Shown: positions 45,993 through 57,158, counted from the first letter of the stretch. The stretch: 64,000 nt of DNA from Cryptomeria japonica (GCF_030272615.1 NC_081410.1:185801619-185865618), one strand, 5' to 3'. Numbers and translations are program-made. Notes: a model not told the origin generated them from the sequence alone.

Positions 45993-48072
45993 GTCACTAT
46001 GAAAATGCAACTAATGGGATTGACAAATGCAACCTAAAGGATGACAATGCAACTTAATGTTTTTGTTGTTTTTCAAGATTTTGACAAACTCATGAATGCA
46101 ATTCTAAAAATTAGACCCTTAGGAAATTGAAATGATGTCTAGACCTCAAAGGACAAAAGGACCAAGTGACAAAAGGACAAAATGACAATGTCTCCCCTAT
46201 ATGCTTGGATACTAAGCTAGGTTTGACCAAATAACAATAATGACAAAAAGAGAAAAAGTTTGATAAGGTCTAGACTTCCTAACAATGACTTAGGGTTTTA
46301 TCAAATATTTGCATTACTCAAGTATGACAAAACCTAGTTTTGACACTATATGCTAAGGGACAATTACTTTGCAAGTGACCCTAATATGATATGATAATGA
46401 CCTAAGCTTAATGAAGAGACCTAGGGTATGCAAATACAAATGTATGACAATGTCAATCTAAGACAAAACCTAAGGTTGAATTATGAAATGCTATTACTCT
46501 AATGCAAGAAGACACATGCAAATGGATGACCCTTATTGATATGCAAAGGAGTATGACCTAGGTGAAACTTAACCTTGGTAATTGACAATGAATTTTGCAA
46601 AATGCAAACCTAGGATGAACCTAAATCTAAGTGACATGAATGTTGAGACAAGACTTTGAAAAATGTTTGACAACCATGTTTGAAGGTGTTTTGAACTTTG
46701 TTGAATGAATGTACTCTTATGTTTAACCTTGTTTTGAATCAATTTGTCTTGCTTTTGAAATGAGATGCAATTCAACTTTTGACAAATAAAGAAGACAAGA
46801 TATTTCAACTTAGACTCAAGACAATCATGCTCATTCACACATTTCTTATGGTAGGCAAGGACATTAGGTACTTGAGAGGTAGACTCGTTATGAGATTCAA
46901 GGAGAATACATAGATGCTTGACCCCACGGGCTCCCCTCCATGGCACTCACTTCTCAGGGCAGCCAAGCATCAGTCCCCATGGAAATCTCCCCATGGCGAA
47001 CTTAGTATCTCTTCCAAGTATCCGAACTCCTCCTTCTCAAGCAACTAGAAGGATTTTTGGCCTCTAAATACAAGGTGTTTAATAAGGATTTCTGTTAAGC
47101 GTTACTCCTTGGCGTCACGCAAGCATGATTGAGACATTAAGCCCACCAAGATACCAAACAAATGTAGTCACGCAAGCACGATTTAGACCATGAGGCCCTA
47201 CTTAGATGTTGATATGAGAAAGAGTTCAAGGGTCATCACTTCCCAAGTAACTACAATTCCCACGTAACCCTTCCTTCAAAGCTTTCGCCCATCAGGTATT
47301 TATTTATATTGAGTTAGAATGCCAAGGTACTCTGGCTGTACTCACTTTGGGTCATTCCCCTCTCACGATTATCACTTGCTTGCAAAAGAAAGCAAATGGT
47401 CAGGAAGGCAAGCCCTCTAAAGGTAACAAACAATCCAAAATATGAGAATGGTATCAAAGGTCTAGATTTCTGATCACCCTAAGAAGGATGAGAGCATACT
47501 CTCCTACTCCAATGTCAAACTCAACAATCAAATCAAACATAGATTCATTCCATCCTATTTAGAAATCACTAGGTGCCTAAAAATTAATTGCAAACACAAA
47601 GTTTAGTTGTAGTCCAAGGCAACCTACAAAACCCAAGTCAAAAGTTTGATTTTCTTAGTCTTTGATTATTGAATATGCACAAAACGTGTTAGTGGTTTCA
47701 TTTATTGCCTTTTTCATGCATATGCCAAGGTGCTGCACAGAGAATCAGTACCAAAACCCAAAAAGCAGAAAACATAATGCAAAACAAAGAATTTTCAAGT
47801 AAAACATTGCATTTTTACCTCTATTTTGGACTTTACATAGGCGCAAAACTCCTGACACAGGCGCAGAATGCATGACATAGGCACAAGTTGTCTTCAACAT
47901 AGGCACAAGTTGCTTGACATAGGCGCAGGTTGTCTCACACAGGCGCAGAAGTCCCCAGAAAGCCCTGCACTACCCTATTTTTGGGTTTTTGGCTTGCAAA
48001 TCAACTCAAAAGCACTCAAAAACACAGTTAAGGGGTTAGATGGTTAGTGTTCACGTCAGGTTCACCAATTAA
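45993..48072 (-). promoter_or_regulatory. C 5' leader, conserved with B, with GACACAGGCGCAG array
   Basis: Non-coding between the LTR and the long ORF. 47080-47640 is collinear with B's leader 19255-19770. 47820-47955 is an array of about seven words of the type gacacaggcgcag or gacataggcgcaa, spaced ~20 bases. Related words occur in D near its antisense ORF (51480-51600). The primer-site region just inside the LTR reads, in element sense, ttaattggtgaacctgacgtg. Confidence 0.7.
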
Positions 48073-48788
48073 TGTAGCATAGGAAATTGGAAATCATCAC
48101 AAGCATATAAAAATACTAATCTAGCCCAATCACGAAAGCTTAAATGTAATGATCTATCCTAAACACACTCAATAAAGACATAAAGACAAAACATTCAAAA
48201 CTAAATATTATGCAAACCAAACGTAGATCTGAATGCTTCCTTCATGCGGCTCCATTGTTCTTCTTTCCTCTCCAAATAGCTTTTCTTTGTGGATCTCACC
48301 TTCAAGTGCATACACATGAGATGAAAGCAAGTAGATAATGGCACAAGAGTACTCAAAGAGTGATTGATTTGACAAAGGATTAGAAATTCGATAATCTGAT
48401 TATTCTCATTATTAGCCAAGATTGAAGAAATTCATCCAATTTATAGACAAATTGGAGAGATGATCAAATTAGCATGATTCAATTCAAATGGAAATTGCAA
48501 ATCAATTATGTCAATTATGACAAATTTATGACAAATTATGCACTTTCTATGCAAAATTGATTGATTGATAATTTATGACAAATTATGACAACCTTCTATG
48601 TCAAAAATTGATTGATTGTCAATTATGACAAATTATGACAAATTTCTATGTCATTCCCATGAAGTTAGGAGAAAAATAGGAGAGAAATTAAAATTAGGAA
48701 TTAGAAAATTAGAAAAATAGAAAAAGAGGAATAAAGAAATTAGGAATTTAGAGATTGATGAAAGATTAGGTAAATCAATTAATAATTT
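48073..48788 (-). repeat. 5' LTR of C, truncated
   Basis: Plus strand starts tgtagcataggaaattgg (the U5 end, inverted) and is close to the 39310 copy. It ends abruptly at 48788 in ttaataatttg, retaining 716 of about 1600 bases. It abuts plus-oriented interior sequence of D, forming a head-to-head junction. Confidence 0.8.
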
Positions 48789-49680
48789 GTTGGAGTTTGT
48801 GCATCTTACCTTTTTACTGATTTATCTTTCGGCTTCGATCATGTTCCTATGTTGCTCGATGATGTCACTGAGTGATTTAGAGTGACCGGGATGGATCATG
48901 GTCCTTTTCTTTTTGGTTGTGATTGTTGTTTGTCTACGATGTGTCTATCTTTTGCAAAAAGTGTTGCATTTCAGCTCTGGCCTTCATTGCCATGATGCTA
49001 CGCATCCATTTTGCTACATTAAAATAAAGGTTCTCACCTACAAAGTGCATTACTAAAAGCAAGTTTTTCTTCAATTGTCCTCTGTCTCATTTTCTTCTTA
49101 CTAACATTTCTTCCATCCGTTCGGATAGTCAATTTGGTCTAGTGCTCTGATCTCCAAAAACATATGCTGCATCCTGCATCCATTTGGTTAGTACATTTGC
49201 ATTACATCGAGCATCGTATCAAGCATTTTATCCATTTCATATTATAAATGCATCAAAAACACACTAAAAAAAAAACTACATCCATACATGTTTCACAATA
49301 AACAGTGCATAAGTCATCCATACATGGAAAATAACATAAGTCATCACACATTGCATCGCATCATATCGGTGCATATCATATCATATGTCAACATAATATC
49401 GGAGTACAAAAATTGGACTTTCTGTCCTATGTATGGCCCGTAGGCTGACTACAAAATGTCAAACTACATAATGTCCATCTGTCTATGTCCTAAGGATCAC
49501 GTGCCTCTGTCACTGGGTGCTCCCTCTATCCTCCTCATCCCTACCATGTCTTGCGGATGATGTCCCTCCTGGTCCTAGCTGTGGTGGTCTCATAGGTCCA
49601 CTCACTCCCATGCTGCTTAATGACCTCCGAGAGCATGCCCTGCTCTCTGTCCTCGATTGTGCCTGATATGAAGCTGCTCT

Positions 49681-51306
49681 CTACTCTGGTGGAACTGCAC
49701 TCTCATATAGTGTCCTCCAATAGCGTATCTCCTCTCCGGTCTCTGCCAGCATCTGTGCCATCTCCCATGCACAGGCATCCCAAATCAACCCAATATACTC
49801 AGTGAATCTCTGTTCCTCTCGCTGTGCCTGAGCTATTGCTTTATCCCGAGCCGCTGTGAGTCTGGCTATCTCCGTTCTGAACTGATCCTGTTGTCTCTCT
49901 AAATTCACAATATGATCCTACTGACTCGCTATGGTAGCCCTGCACATCTCCATCTCCTCTGTCCTAGCTATCTCCGGCTCTATGGGTATATCCTGCAATG
50001 CCTCCTACTCCCCATCCTCATCTCCATCCTCGTCATCCCCATCCTCATCTCTATCCTCATCATCCTCCTCATCCTCATCACCATCCTCATCCTCCTCATC
50101 CTCATCCTCTCCCTCCTCCTCTCCAGTGAGTGGGAAGTCCTCCTGTCGCCTAGGTACTGGAATATCTGGATCTGTCAATGGCACTGGTCGTCATCGTGCA
50201 AACCATCTCTCATACTCCTCTGTCATCCCAGCGTTTGCCACATCAGCTCTCCAATCCCACTGTCTCTATTGTAGCTGTAAGAAGTTAGCATATGCTATGT
50301 GTGGCTGAATCATACTCCCCCACTGACTCGTCTCTCTGTGAGATCGGGCAAAGTGTGTAGTCCTCCTAGGTACATCCTGCCTCTCTCCAAACTGTCGTCT
50401 GACTCTCTCTGGCAGGTACAACTCAATCACTCTCTGGTGATTCACTGGTTGCCCAATCAGGTACCTCTCCTATCTGCGATACGGTAGCTCCTCACTATCA
50501 TCTGACCATCCAGGGCAATCACGATATGGCCTCCATGTGAACTCTCTCAGTCTGTCTAGCTCGTGTCGCCAATACAATATGTATCCAAAAGGCCCCTGTC
50601 TCAATGCTCCACCATAGCAGTACACATATGGTCAGTGTGGTACTACCTATCTCTCTGTAATTGGTTGACATATGGCTATGTGCTCAAATGCCCATACTTG
50701 TAGCAGTGTGACTCCACAGCTCAAAGTCTACACTCCCTAATATGCTATCTGATGCAACTAAAAATATAGCATAGCTAGTACACATGGTCCCCATGCATAC
50801 ACCATACCCTCTATCACCATCCACTCTAGCACTCTTCCCCATCCAATAGGGAATCCATGTCCTTGTCTGTCCCCTGCTAGTAGGCATGCTATCACCACAT
50901 ATCGTCGATCATACTCTGATGCCATGGTCTCCCAACCAATCTCCCTCTCCATGATATCCAGATCATCTGCATCACACTCAAACAATCTGCACAATGCATC
51001 TCTCCCTGTCAGTGGGTCATACTCTATCATCTCTCCATGGATTGGAATGCGGAGGATACGCCATACATCCTCTAGTGTCACCGTCGCCTCTCCAGTCGCC
51101 AGATGGAATGAGGAAGTCTCTGAATGCCATCGCTCTGCCAATGCAGTAAGAAGTCCTGTGTTTGCCCTAATCTTGAGCATGAATGCAACATAATATATCC
51201 CAAGTCCTGCTAATGTATCTCTGTCTATGCTCCTGAGTCTATGTCGTAGCATGAAGCAGTCAGGTCGGTTCTCCCGCGTGATCAATGGATACTGTCGACT
51301 CTGCAT
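49681..51306 (-). pseudogene. Antisense ORF of D: plant mobile domain protein
   Basis: Opposite in strand to D. The ATG at 51304-51306 (MQSRQYPLITRENRPDCFML) opens a frame of 542 codons ending AVPPE-stop at 49681, with about ten internal stops but no frame change needed. The plant mobile domain reads LAGLGIYYVAFMLKIRANTG, LAERWHSETSSFHLATGE, DVWRILRIPIHGEMIEYDP, YAWGPCVLAMLYF, QVWAFEHIAICQPI, LREFTWRPYRDCPG and YLPERVRRQFG. An unbroken Glu/Asp run (about 50000-50125) follows, then a coiled-coil tail (MNLERQQDQFRTEIARLTAA). Organisation and many positions match B's antisense ORF (for example ERWHSE / EWFHSE and WRPYR in both). PMD proteins act in plant nuclear silencing; the element's use of it is unknown. 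Confidence 0.8.
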
Positions 51307-51309
51307 CAC

Positions 51310-52125
51310 AATTGGGGCATATTTTGTCAGTATTAGGGTTTGCTCCTATGGGTTGCATTTCCTCATTTTCATCCACAAATCAAGGTGTTTTAAAGCTATT
51401 TTGACCTATCCTACCCTTATCCCCCCTTTTCAGATCATTTGCATGCTGTTTTGACCAAAATTAGGGTTGCCAATGCACAATTGCGCCTGTGTGACAAGTC
51501 CTGCGCCTGTGTCATGTAACCTGAGCCTGTGTGTCCCTACAAAAGCATAGAAGACCCTACACAAGTGCAGGATTCACCCTACACAAGCGTAGGAGTCCCT
51601 TTCTGCATCCCCTATGGGCCCCGCAATGTCCTGCAAGCAAGTCAAATTCATAAAATTGAAAGCATGGGTTTTTGAGATACATACCACTGCTCCCATGTCG
51701 TTCGGTCATCTGAATGTGTGTACACATTCTCCACGGTGATCTGCCCTTGGAATGTTCGCCATCTCTCTACAAGTGTCCTTTTCTAGAGCAACAAATCCTC
51801 CTCTTTGGCTAGTGCAAATGAGCAATTTTCACTCTCTTGGTCTCATTTATAGATCTTTGTTAGTGCATAGATGGACGTGCACCCTCTCCATCTCATGCTA
51901 GTTGTGGTCTTTTGCACCATCAATTGCTTGTCCTTCATGCATCCGATCTCCGTTTGTCAGTCCGTTTGATCCTATCATTTTTATCGATCAATTGGCCTCT
52001 TTTCTGCATGTTTCCGGCCAATTCCTCGAGGGGGCATCATATGTCATTGTTAGTGTCTAGGGCATTTTCATTATTGTTCTTTGAAACAACGCTTAATATC
52101 GCATTGTCTCAAAGAGGGGCAAAAT
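51310..52125. promoter_or_regulatory. D 3' region: GCGCCTGTGTCA words and polypurine tract
   Basis: 51480-51600 carries words of the type tgcgcctgtgtcatg and ctacacaagcgtagg, related to C's leader array. On the minus strand a pyrimidine-rich acceptor-like site (ttgacttgcttgcag, near 51630) lies upstream of the antisense ORF. 52111-52125 is the polypurine tract. No other gene is seen. Confidence 0.55.
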
Positions 52126-53727
52126 GTAGACACCTAAAAATGGTCAACGCTTGCAGAGTCATACTTTAACATTTGCGCATTGCCTTATTTTAGGTTTTTG
52201 TGTCGCATTAACATTTCTCCTATGTCACACATTTGGTCTTTATCATTTGCGAGCATCGAGTCTTTCTTTTGCATTCTTTAGTTATCTCACTTTCGAAATT
52301 GGTCTTGTTGACAACAATTTTCAGTCATGATTTTGATCGATTTTATCTTATCACATCAATGTGCATGCTTATTTGTCATCATTTTGGACATCGTCAATCC
52401 TAATTAGGGTTTTGTCCTCTTATCAATCTTATCATCTAGCGATCAATTTTTCATCGATCGTTGTCATGTTCGATCTTGTCATTTTGCGATCGATTTGTCA
52501 TCAATCGTAGTCATTTTCAATCTTGTCATCTTGCAATCTATTTTGTCATCAATTCTTGTCCTCTTGTCGATCTTGTCATTTTGTGATCAATTCGGTATCG
52601 ATTGTTGTCTGTCTCAATTATGTCAATTTGGATCAATTAGTCATTGTTCCTCGTCAGTTGGCGTATTTATCAATCACATCATTTATCAGCATTGGTCATT
52701 TATCAATTCAAAATCATGATCGAATCGATATCAATTGTCTTTCATCAAGACCTAATTGTCATCCTTGCATTGCTAATTCATCTTCTAGGGTTTCGTGATT
52801 TAATCATTTAACCTTGTTTGTCATTTCTCCCTTTAGGATTAATAAATTATTTATTTATCCTAAGTCTTCTCATCGCAATTAAATGTTCATTTAATTGGCT
52901 AATTATTCCTCTTTTGTGAATTAATTAATAAATGACAAATTATTAATTGATTTACCTAATCTTTCATCAATCTCTAAATTCCCTCTTTGTGAGTTAATTA
53001 ATAAATGAAAAATTATTATTTAATTCACTAAATTTCTAATTTTCATCAATTTCTTAATTCCTAATTTCTTTATTCCTCTTTTTCTATTTTTCTAATTTTC
53101 TAATTCCTAATTTCATTTCTCTCCTATTTTTCTCCTAACTTCATGGGAATGACATAGAAATTTGTCATAATTTGTCATAATTGACAATCAATCAATTTTG
53201 ACATAGAAAGTTGTCATAATTTTGTCATAATTATCAATCAATCAATTTTGCATAGAAAGTGCATAATTTGTCATAAATTTGTCATAATTGACATAATTGA
53301 TTTGCAATTTCCATTTGAATTGAATCATGCTAATTTGATCATCTCTCCAATTTGTCTATAAATTGGATGAATTTCTTCAATCTTGGCTAATAATGAGAAT
53401 AATCAGATTATCGAATTTCTAATCCTTTGTCAAATCAATCACTCTTTGAGTACTCTTGTGCCATTATCTACTTGCTTTCATCTCATGTGTATGCACTTGA
53501 AGGCGAGATCCACAAACAAAGGCTATTTGGAGAGGAAAGAAGAACAATGGAGCCGCATGAAGGAAGCATTCAGATCTACATTTGGTTTGCATAATATTTA
53601 GTTTTGAATGTTTTGTCTTTGTCTTTATTGAGTGTGTTTAGGATAGATCATTACATTTAAGCTTTCGTGATTGGGCTAGATTAGTATTTTTATATGCTTG
53701 TGATGATTTCCGATTTCCTATGCTACA
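52126..53727 (+). repeat. Complete LTR of the C/D family, with TATA box
   Basis: 1602 bp, TGTAGACACCTAAAAATGG ... CCTATGCTACA. It contains the ~45-base gatcgatttgtcatc tandem units (about 52430-52620), AT-rich U3 with ttaattaataaatgac words, and a TATA box tctataaatt (53355-53364). The TATA box is conserved in the other copies and places the RNA start near 53390. It serves as 3' LTR of D and, on its right, is followed by a primer-site sequence. Confidence 0.88.
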
Positions 53728-55015
53728 TTAATTGGTGAACCCGATGTGATTTAAAATAATTTAAGCTTTCGTGATTGGGCTAGATTAGTATTTTTATATG
53801 CTTGTGATGATTTCCGATTTCCTAGCTACATTAATTGGTGAACTCCAAATTATTAAATTAAGCGGCTCCTTGAAGTACAAAAGCCTAAAGAAACATCCAA
53901 CTTGGCATCCAAAGTTGCTATTCCTCCATCCAAACCTCTCAAATCTGTTCCTCCATCACCTTCTTCATCCATTTTAGGCCCTTATGTCCCAAAATCACTA
54001 TCCTTTCCTCCATCCAAATCTCAATATCCAAAATCAACATTGGTACACACCTTGAGAAGCCCAATTCTTCCAATACCCTATCCATTATCCAATGCATATT
54101 TTCCATCCTTCGATCCCTTTGATCCCATCCTTTGCATAAATCCTAGCCTTAGTTTCATCTCATTTTCCATGTCCTTATCCTACCAACGTCTTTGAGCATA
54201 CTTTTAAAGGTCATGGTCCATTTTTTTTAAGGCTACTATCCAAACAAAAAGACGCTTGAGTCCTTCTTCCATCACCTATCATGTGTCCATCTTCTCTTGA
54301 AAAAGTCAAAAATTAAAAATTGAAAAAAAAAAGAAAAAAAAAGTGAGAACAAAAAAAAAGTAGAGCAAAAATAATTCGTCCACTGGTGAAACTTGGCAAA
54401 CAGGCACCTTGGGCAAGTACCATGATGAAAACCTGGCAAACAGGTGTCATGCGTAATCTATAAACTTCTTGCACACCACACTTGGGGGCAGATTTCCTCC
54501 TTCATATCCTATTGCCCTTCATTATCCTATTGAACCCCTTTCCTATTACTCCTCCATTATCCTATTGTCCCTCAGGTCCATTTCCTCTTTCCACCTTTGA
54601 TCTTGACAAGGCTGAGGATCTTCATGAGCATCATGCATCTTGTTTGCAGCTTTTAGTCCATCATAGCTTTTGGTCTTTATCCATTTGCTTATTATAACTT
54701 TTCATCCATATTCCCTAGCTTATTGCAACTTTCTGCCACTATCCCTTAGTCAATCCCGACCTTCAGTCCATGTCCCTTATCCATTCTTGGTCTTTCTTAT
54801 CCTCTCCATATCTTATCACTATCCATACACTCTTTTTCATTCCTTGATCTTGATCTGACATAAGGATGCAAAATTTAAACATGGTTTCAAAAACCTCTTG
54901 ACATGTCCCTCATGCCATGTTCCTGCTTTACATTGTCATATCCAGTCTCTTGTCCCATTAGGCTTTTGTGCTTCAAGGAGCCACTTAATTTAATAATTTG
55001 GAGTTCACCAATTAA
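53728..55015 (+). mobile_element. D': rearranged interior between two LTRs
   Basis: Starts with the primer site region ttaattggtgaacccgatg. 53760-53843 then repeats the last 84 bases of LTR plus primer site (period 104). The sequence next jumps into the end of the C-type ORF (53862-54195: RLLEVQKPKETSNLASKVA and SILGPYVPKS) and part of the 3' untranslated region (54200-54958). It ends in an inverted 57-base copy (54959-55015) of 53831-53887. There is no polypurine tract before the next LTR. Confidence 0.75.
53862..54195 (+). pseudogene. Fragment of the C-type ORF C-terminus in D'
   Basis: The plus-strand frame reads RLLEVQKPKETSNLASKVAI, PPSPSSSILGPYVPKS and YPLSNAYFPSF. It is clearly the same as the end of C's long ORF (minus 43155-43500), with the first ~830 codons missing. 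Its start lies at the deletion junction, so it has no start codon of its own. Confidence 0.75.
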
Positions 55016-56672
55016 TGTAGACACCTAAAAATGGTCAACGCTTGCGGAGTCATACTTTAACATTTGTGCATTGCCTTATTTTAGGGTTTTTGCATCGCAT
55101 TAACATTTCTCCTATGATTCGCACTTGGTCTTTATCATTTGCGAGCATCGAGTCTTTCTTCTACATTCTTTAGTTGTCTCACTTTTGAAATTGGTCTTGT
55201 CAATAACACTCTCCAGTCATGATTTTGATCGATCTTATCCTATTGCATCAATGTGCGTGCTCATTTGTCATCATTTTGGACATCGTCAATCCTAATTAGG
55301 GTTTTGTCCTCTTATCAATCTTATCATCTGGCGATCGATTTGTCATCAATCCTTATCATTTTCAATCTTGTCATTTGGTGATTGATTTGTCATCGATCGT
55401 TGTCATGTTCGATCTTGTCATTTTGCGATCGATTTGTCATCGATCGTAGTCATTTTCAATCTTGTCGTCTTGCAATCTATTTTGTCATTGATTCTTGTCC
55501 TCTTGTCGATCTTGTCATTTTGCGATCAATCTATCATCAATCGTTGTCTGTCTCAATTATGTCAATTTGGATCAATTAGTCATTGTTCCTCATCAATTGG
55601 CGTATTTATCAATCACATTATTTATCACATTGGTCCTTTGTCAGTCAGAATCATGATCGAATCAAATCAATCTTACATCAAGACCTAATTGTCGTCTTTA
55701 CATTTCTAATTAATCTTCTAAGCTTTATTCCTTTAATCTTGATTGTCATTCTCCCCTTTAGGTTAAATAATTTATTTATTTATCCTAAGTCTTCTCATTG
55801 CAATTAAATGTTTAATTTAATTGGCTAATTATTCCTCTTTTTGTGAATTAATTAATAAATGACAAATTATTAATTAATTTCCTAATCTTTCATCAATTTC
55901 TAAATTCCCTCTTTGTGAATTAATTAATAAATGAAAAATTATTAATTAATTCACTAAATTCCTAATTTCCTCATTTTCTCCTAATTCCTAATTTCCACAT
56001 TTTTCTAATTTCTTAATTCCTAATTTTCCTCTTTTTCCAATTTTCTAATTTTCTAATTCCTAATTTCAATTTCCTCCTATTTTTCTCCTAACTTCATGGG
56101 AATGACATAGAAATTTGTCATAATTTGTCATAATTGACAATCAATCAAATTTTGACATAGAAGGTTGTCATAATTTGTCATAAATTATCAATCAATCAAT
56201 TTTGCATAGAAAGTGCATAATTTGTCATAATTGACATAATTGATTTGCAATTTCCATTTGAATTGAATCATGCTAATTTGATCATCTCTCCAATTTGTCT
56301 ATAAATTAGATGAATTTCTTCAATCTTGGCTAATAATGAGAATAATCAGATTATTGAATTTCTAATACTTTGTCAAATCAATCACTCTTTGAGTACTCTT
56401 GTGCCATTATCCACTTGCTTTCATCTCATGTGTATGCACTTGAAGGTGAGATCCACAAACAAAGGCTATTTGGAGAGGAAAGAAGAACAATGGAGCTGCA
56501 TGAAGGAAACATTCAGATCTACGTTTGGTTTGCATAATATTTAGTTTTGAATGTTTTGTCTTTATGTCTTTATTGAGTGTGTTTAGGATAGATCATTACA
56601 TTTAAGCTTTCATGATTGGGCTAGATTAGTATTTTTATATGCTTGTGATGATTTTCGATTTCCTATGCTACA
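55016..56672 (+). repeat. Third LTR of the C/D family
   Basis: 1657 bp, TGTAGACACCTAAAAATGG ... CCTATGCTACA, complete at both ends and similar to 52126-53727, including the gatcgatttgtcatc units (55330-55560) and the TATA box near 56300. Its right edge touches block X copy 3 within a tata run. Confidence 0.88.
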
Positions 56673-56722
56673 TTATATATATACACAGTTTGCACAAATA
56701 GGTTTTAAAAATATATCTGTAG

Positions 56723-56769
<47 letters not shown>

Positions 56770-57158
56770 TCTCTAAGGGTTAAAAGCTCTCTTTTTTTTT
56801 TGGATAGAACATGCAGGAATAATTCAAAATATAGATAGCATAGAAGATCTATATATTTCATTTCTTGCTAAATTAATGTAGAGTAAGATTTTAATTTTCA
56901 CATGAATACCCATATTCTTTTAGCTAGGTTATCTAGGTTCTAAATATACATCATTAAATTTATTAGAACTGTTAGATTTAACAGATAAATATATAAAAAA
57001 AAGTGTTCATTTCTCTGATTTTCTAGATCTGTGAATGCTCCTATATCCCCTTTTTTTTCCTACAGCAATGCATTTTTTTTTTACAATAATAATTACAATA
57101 ACAACAACATTCAAATATTCCAGAAATTACTTAAAACATTCCTATTTCTCTATCTACA
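56673..57158 (+). repeat. Block X, copy 3
   Basis: Starts within the tatatatatacacagtttgc part of X, has its own (ta)n run (about 56724-56767) and runs to ttctctatctaca at 57158. It then continues into the sequence left of element E. It lacks the C-run head of copies 1 and 2. Confidence 0.8.

Larger units (their letters stand above)
39310..48788 (-). mobile_element. Element C: non-autonomous Tat-like retrotransposon
   Basis: Minus-strand element. The 5' LTR is truncated (48073-48788), the interior is 7.2 kb (40907-48072) and the 3' LTR is nearly complete (39310-40906). It has a polypurine tract, a leader conserved with B, and one long interrupted ORF of unknown type. No gag zinc knuckle, protease, RT, RNase H or integrase was recognised. 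The left edge lacks the last ~12 bases of the LTR and the right edge is cut in mid-LTR, so no target duplication can be read. Confidence 0.8.
48789..53727 (+). mobile_element. Element D: 3' half of a Tat-like element with antisense ORF
   Basis: Plus-oriented copy of the C family. 48790-49140 matches C's 3' untranslated region (reverse of about 41080-41410). 49140-51950 is an antisense-ORF cassette absent from C. 51950-52125 matches C again, ending in the polypurine tract caaagaggggcaaaa (52111-52125), and 52126-53727 is the LTR. The 5' half is missing at the junction with C's LTR. Confidence 0.8.

Noticed and set aside
49912-50308. Leu/Ile-rich and Ser/Pro-rich plus-strand frames opposite the acidic run of D's antisense ORF.
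   Set aside because: They are the complement of a GAN-repeat stretch coding for Glu/Asp on the minus strand; no signal of their own.
53383-53601. A 72-codon open frame conserved in four C/D LTR copies (about 39427-39645, 48201-48419, 53383-53601, 56326-56544).
   Set aside because: It begins with TTG rather than ATG, starts almost at the predicted RNA start, and the first in-frame ATG is about 30 codons in. Conservation is explained by similarity of the LTR copies.
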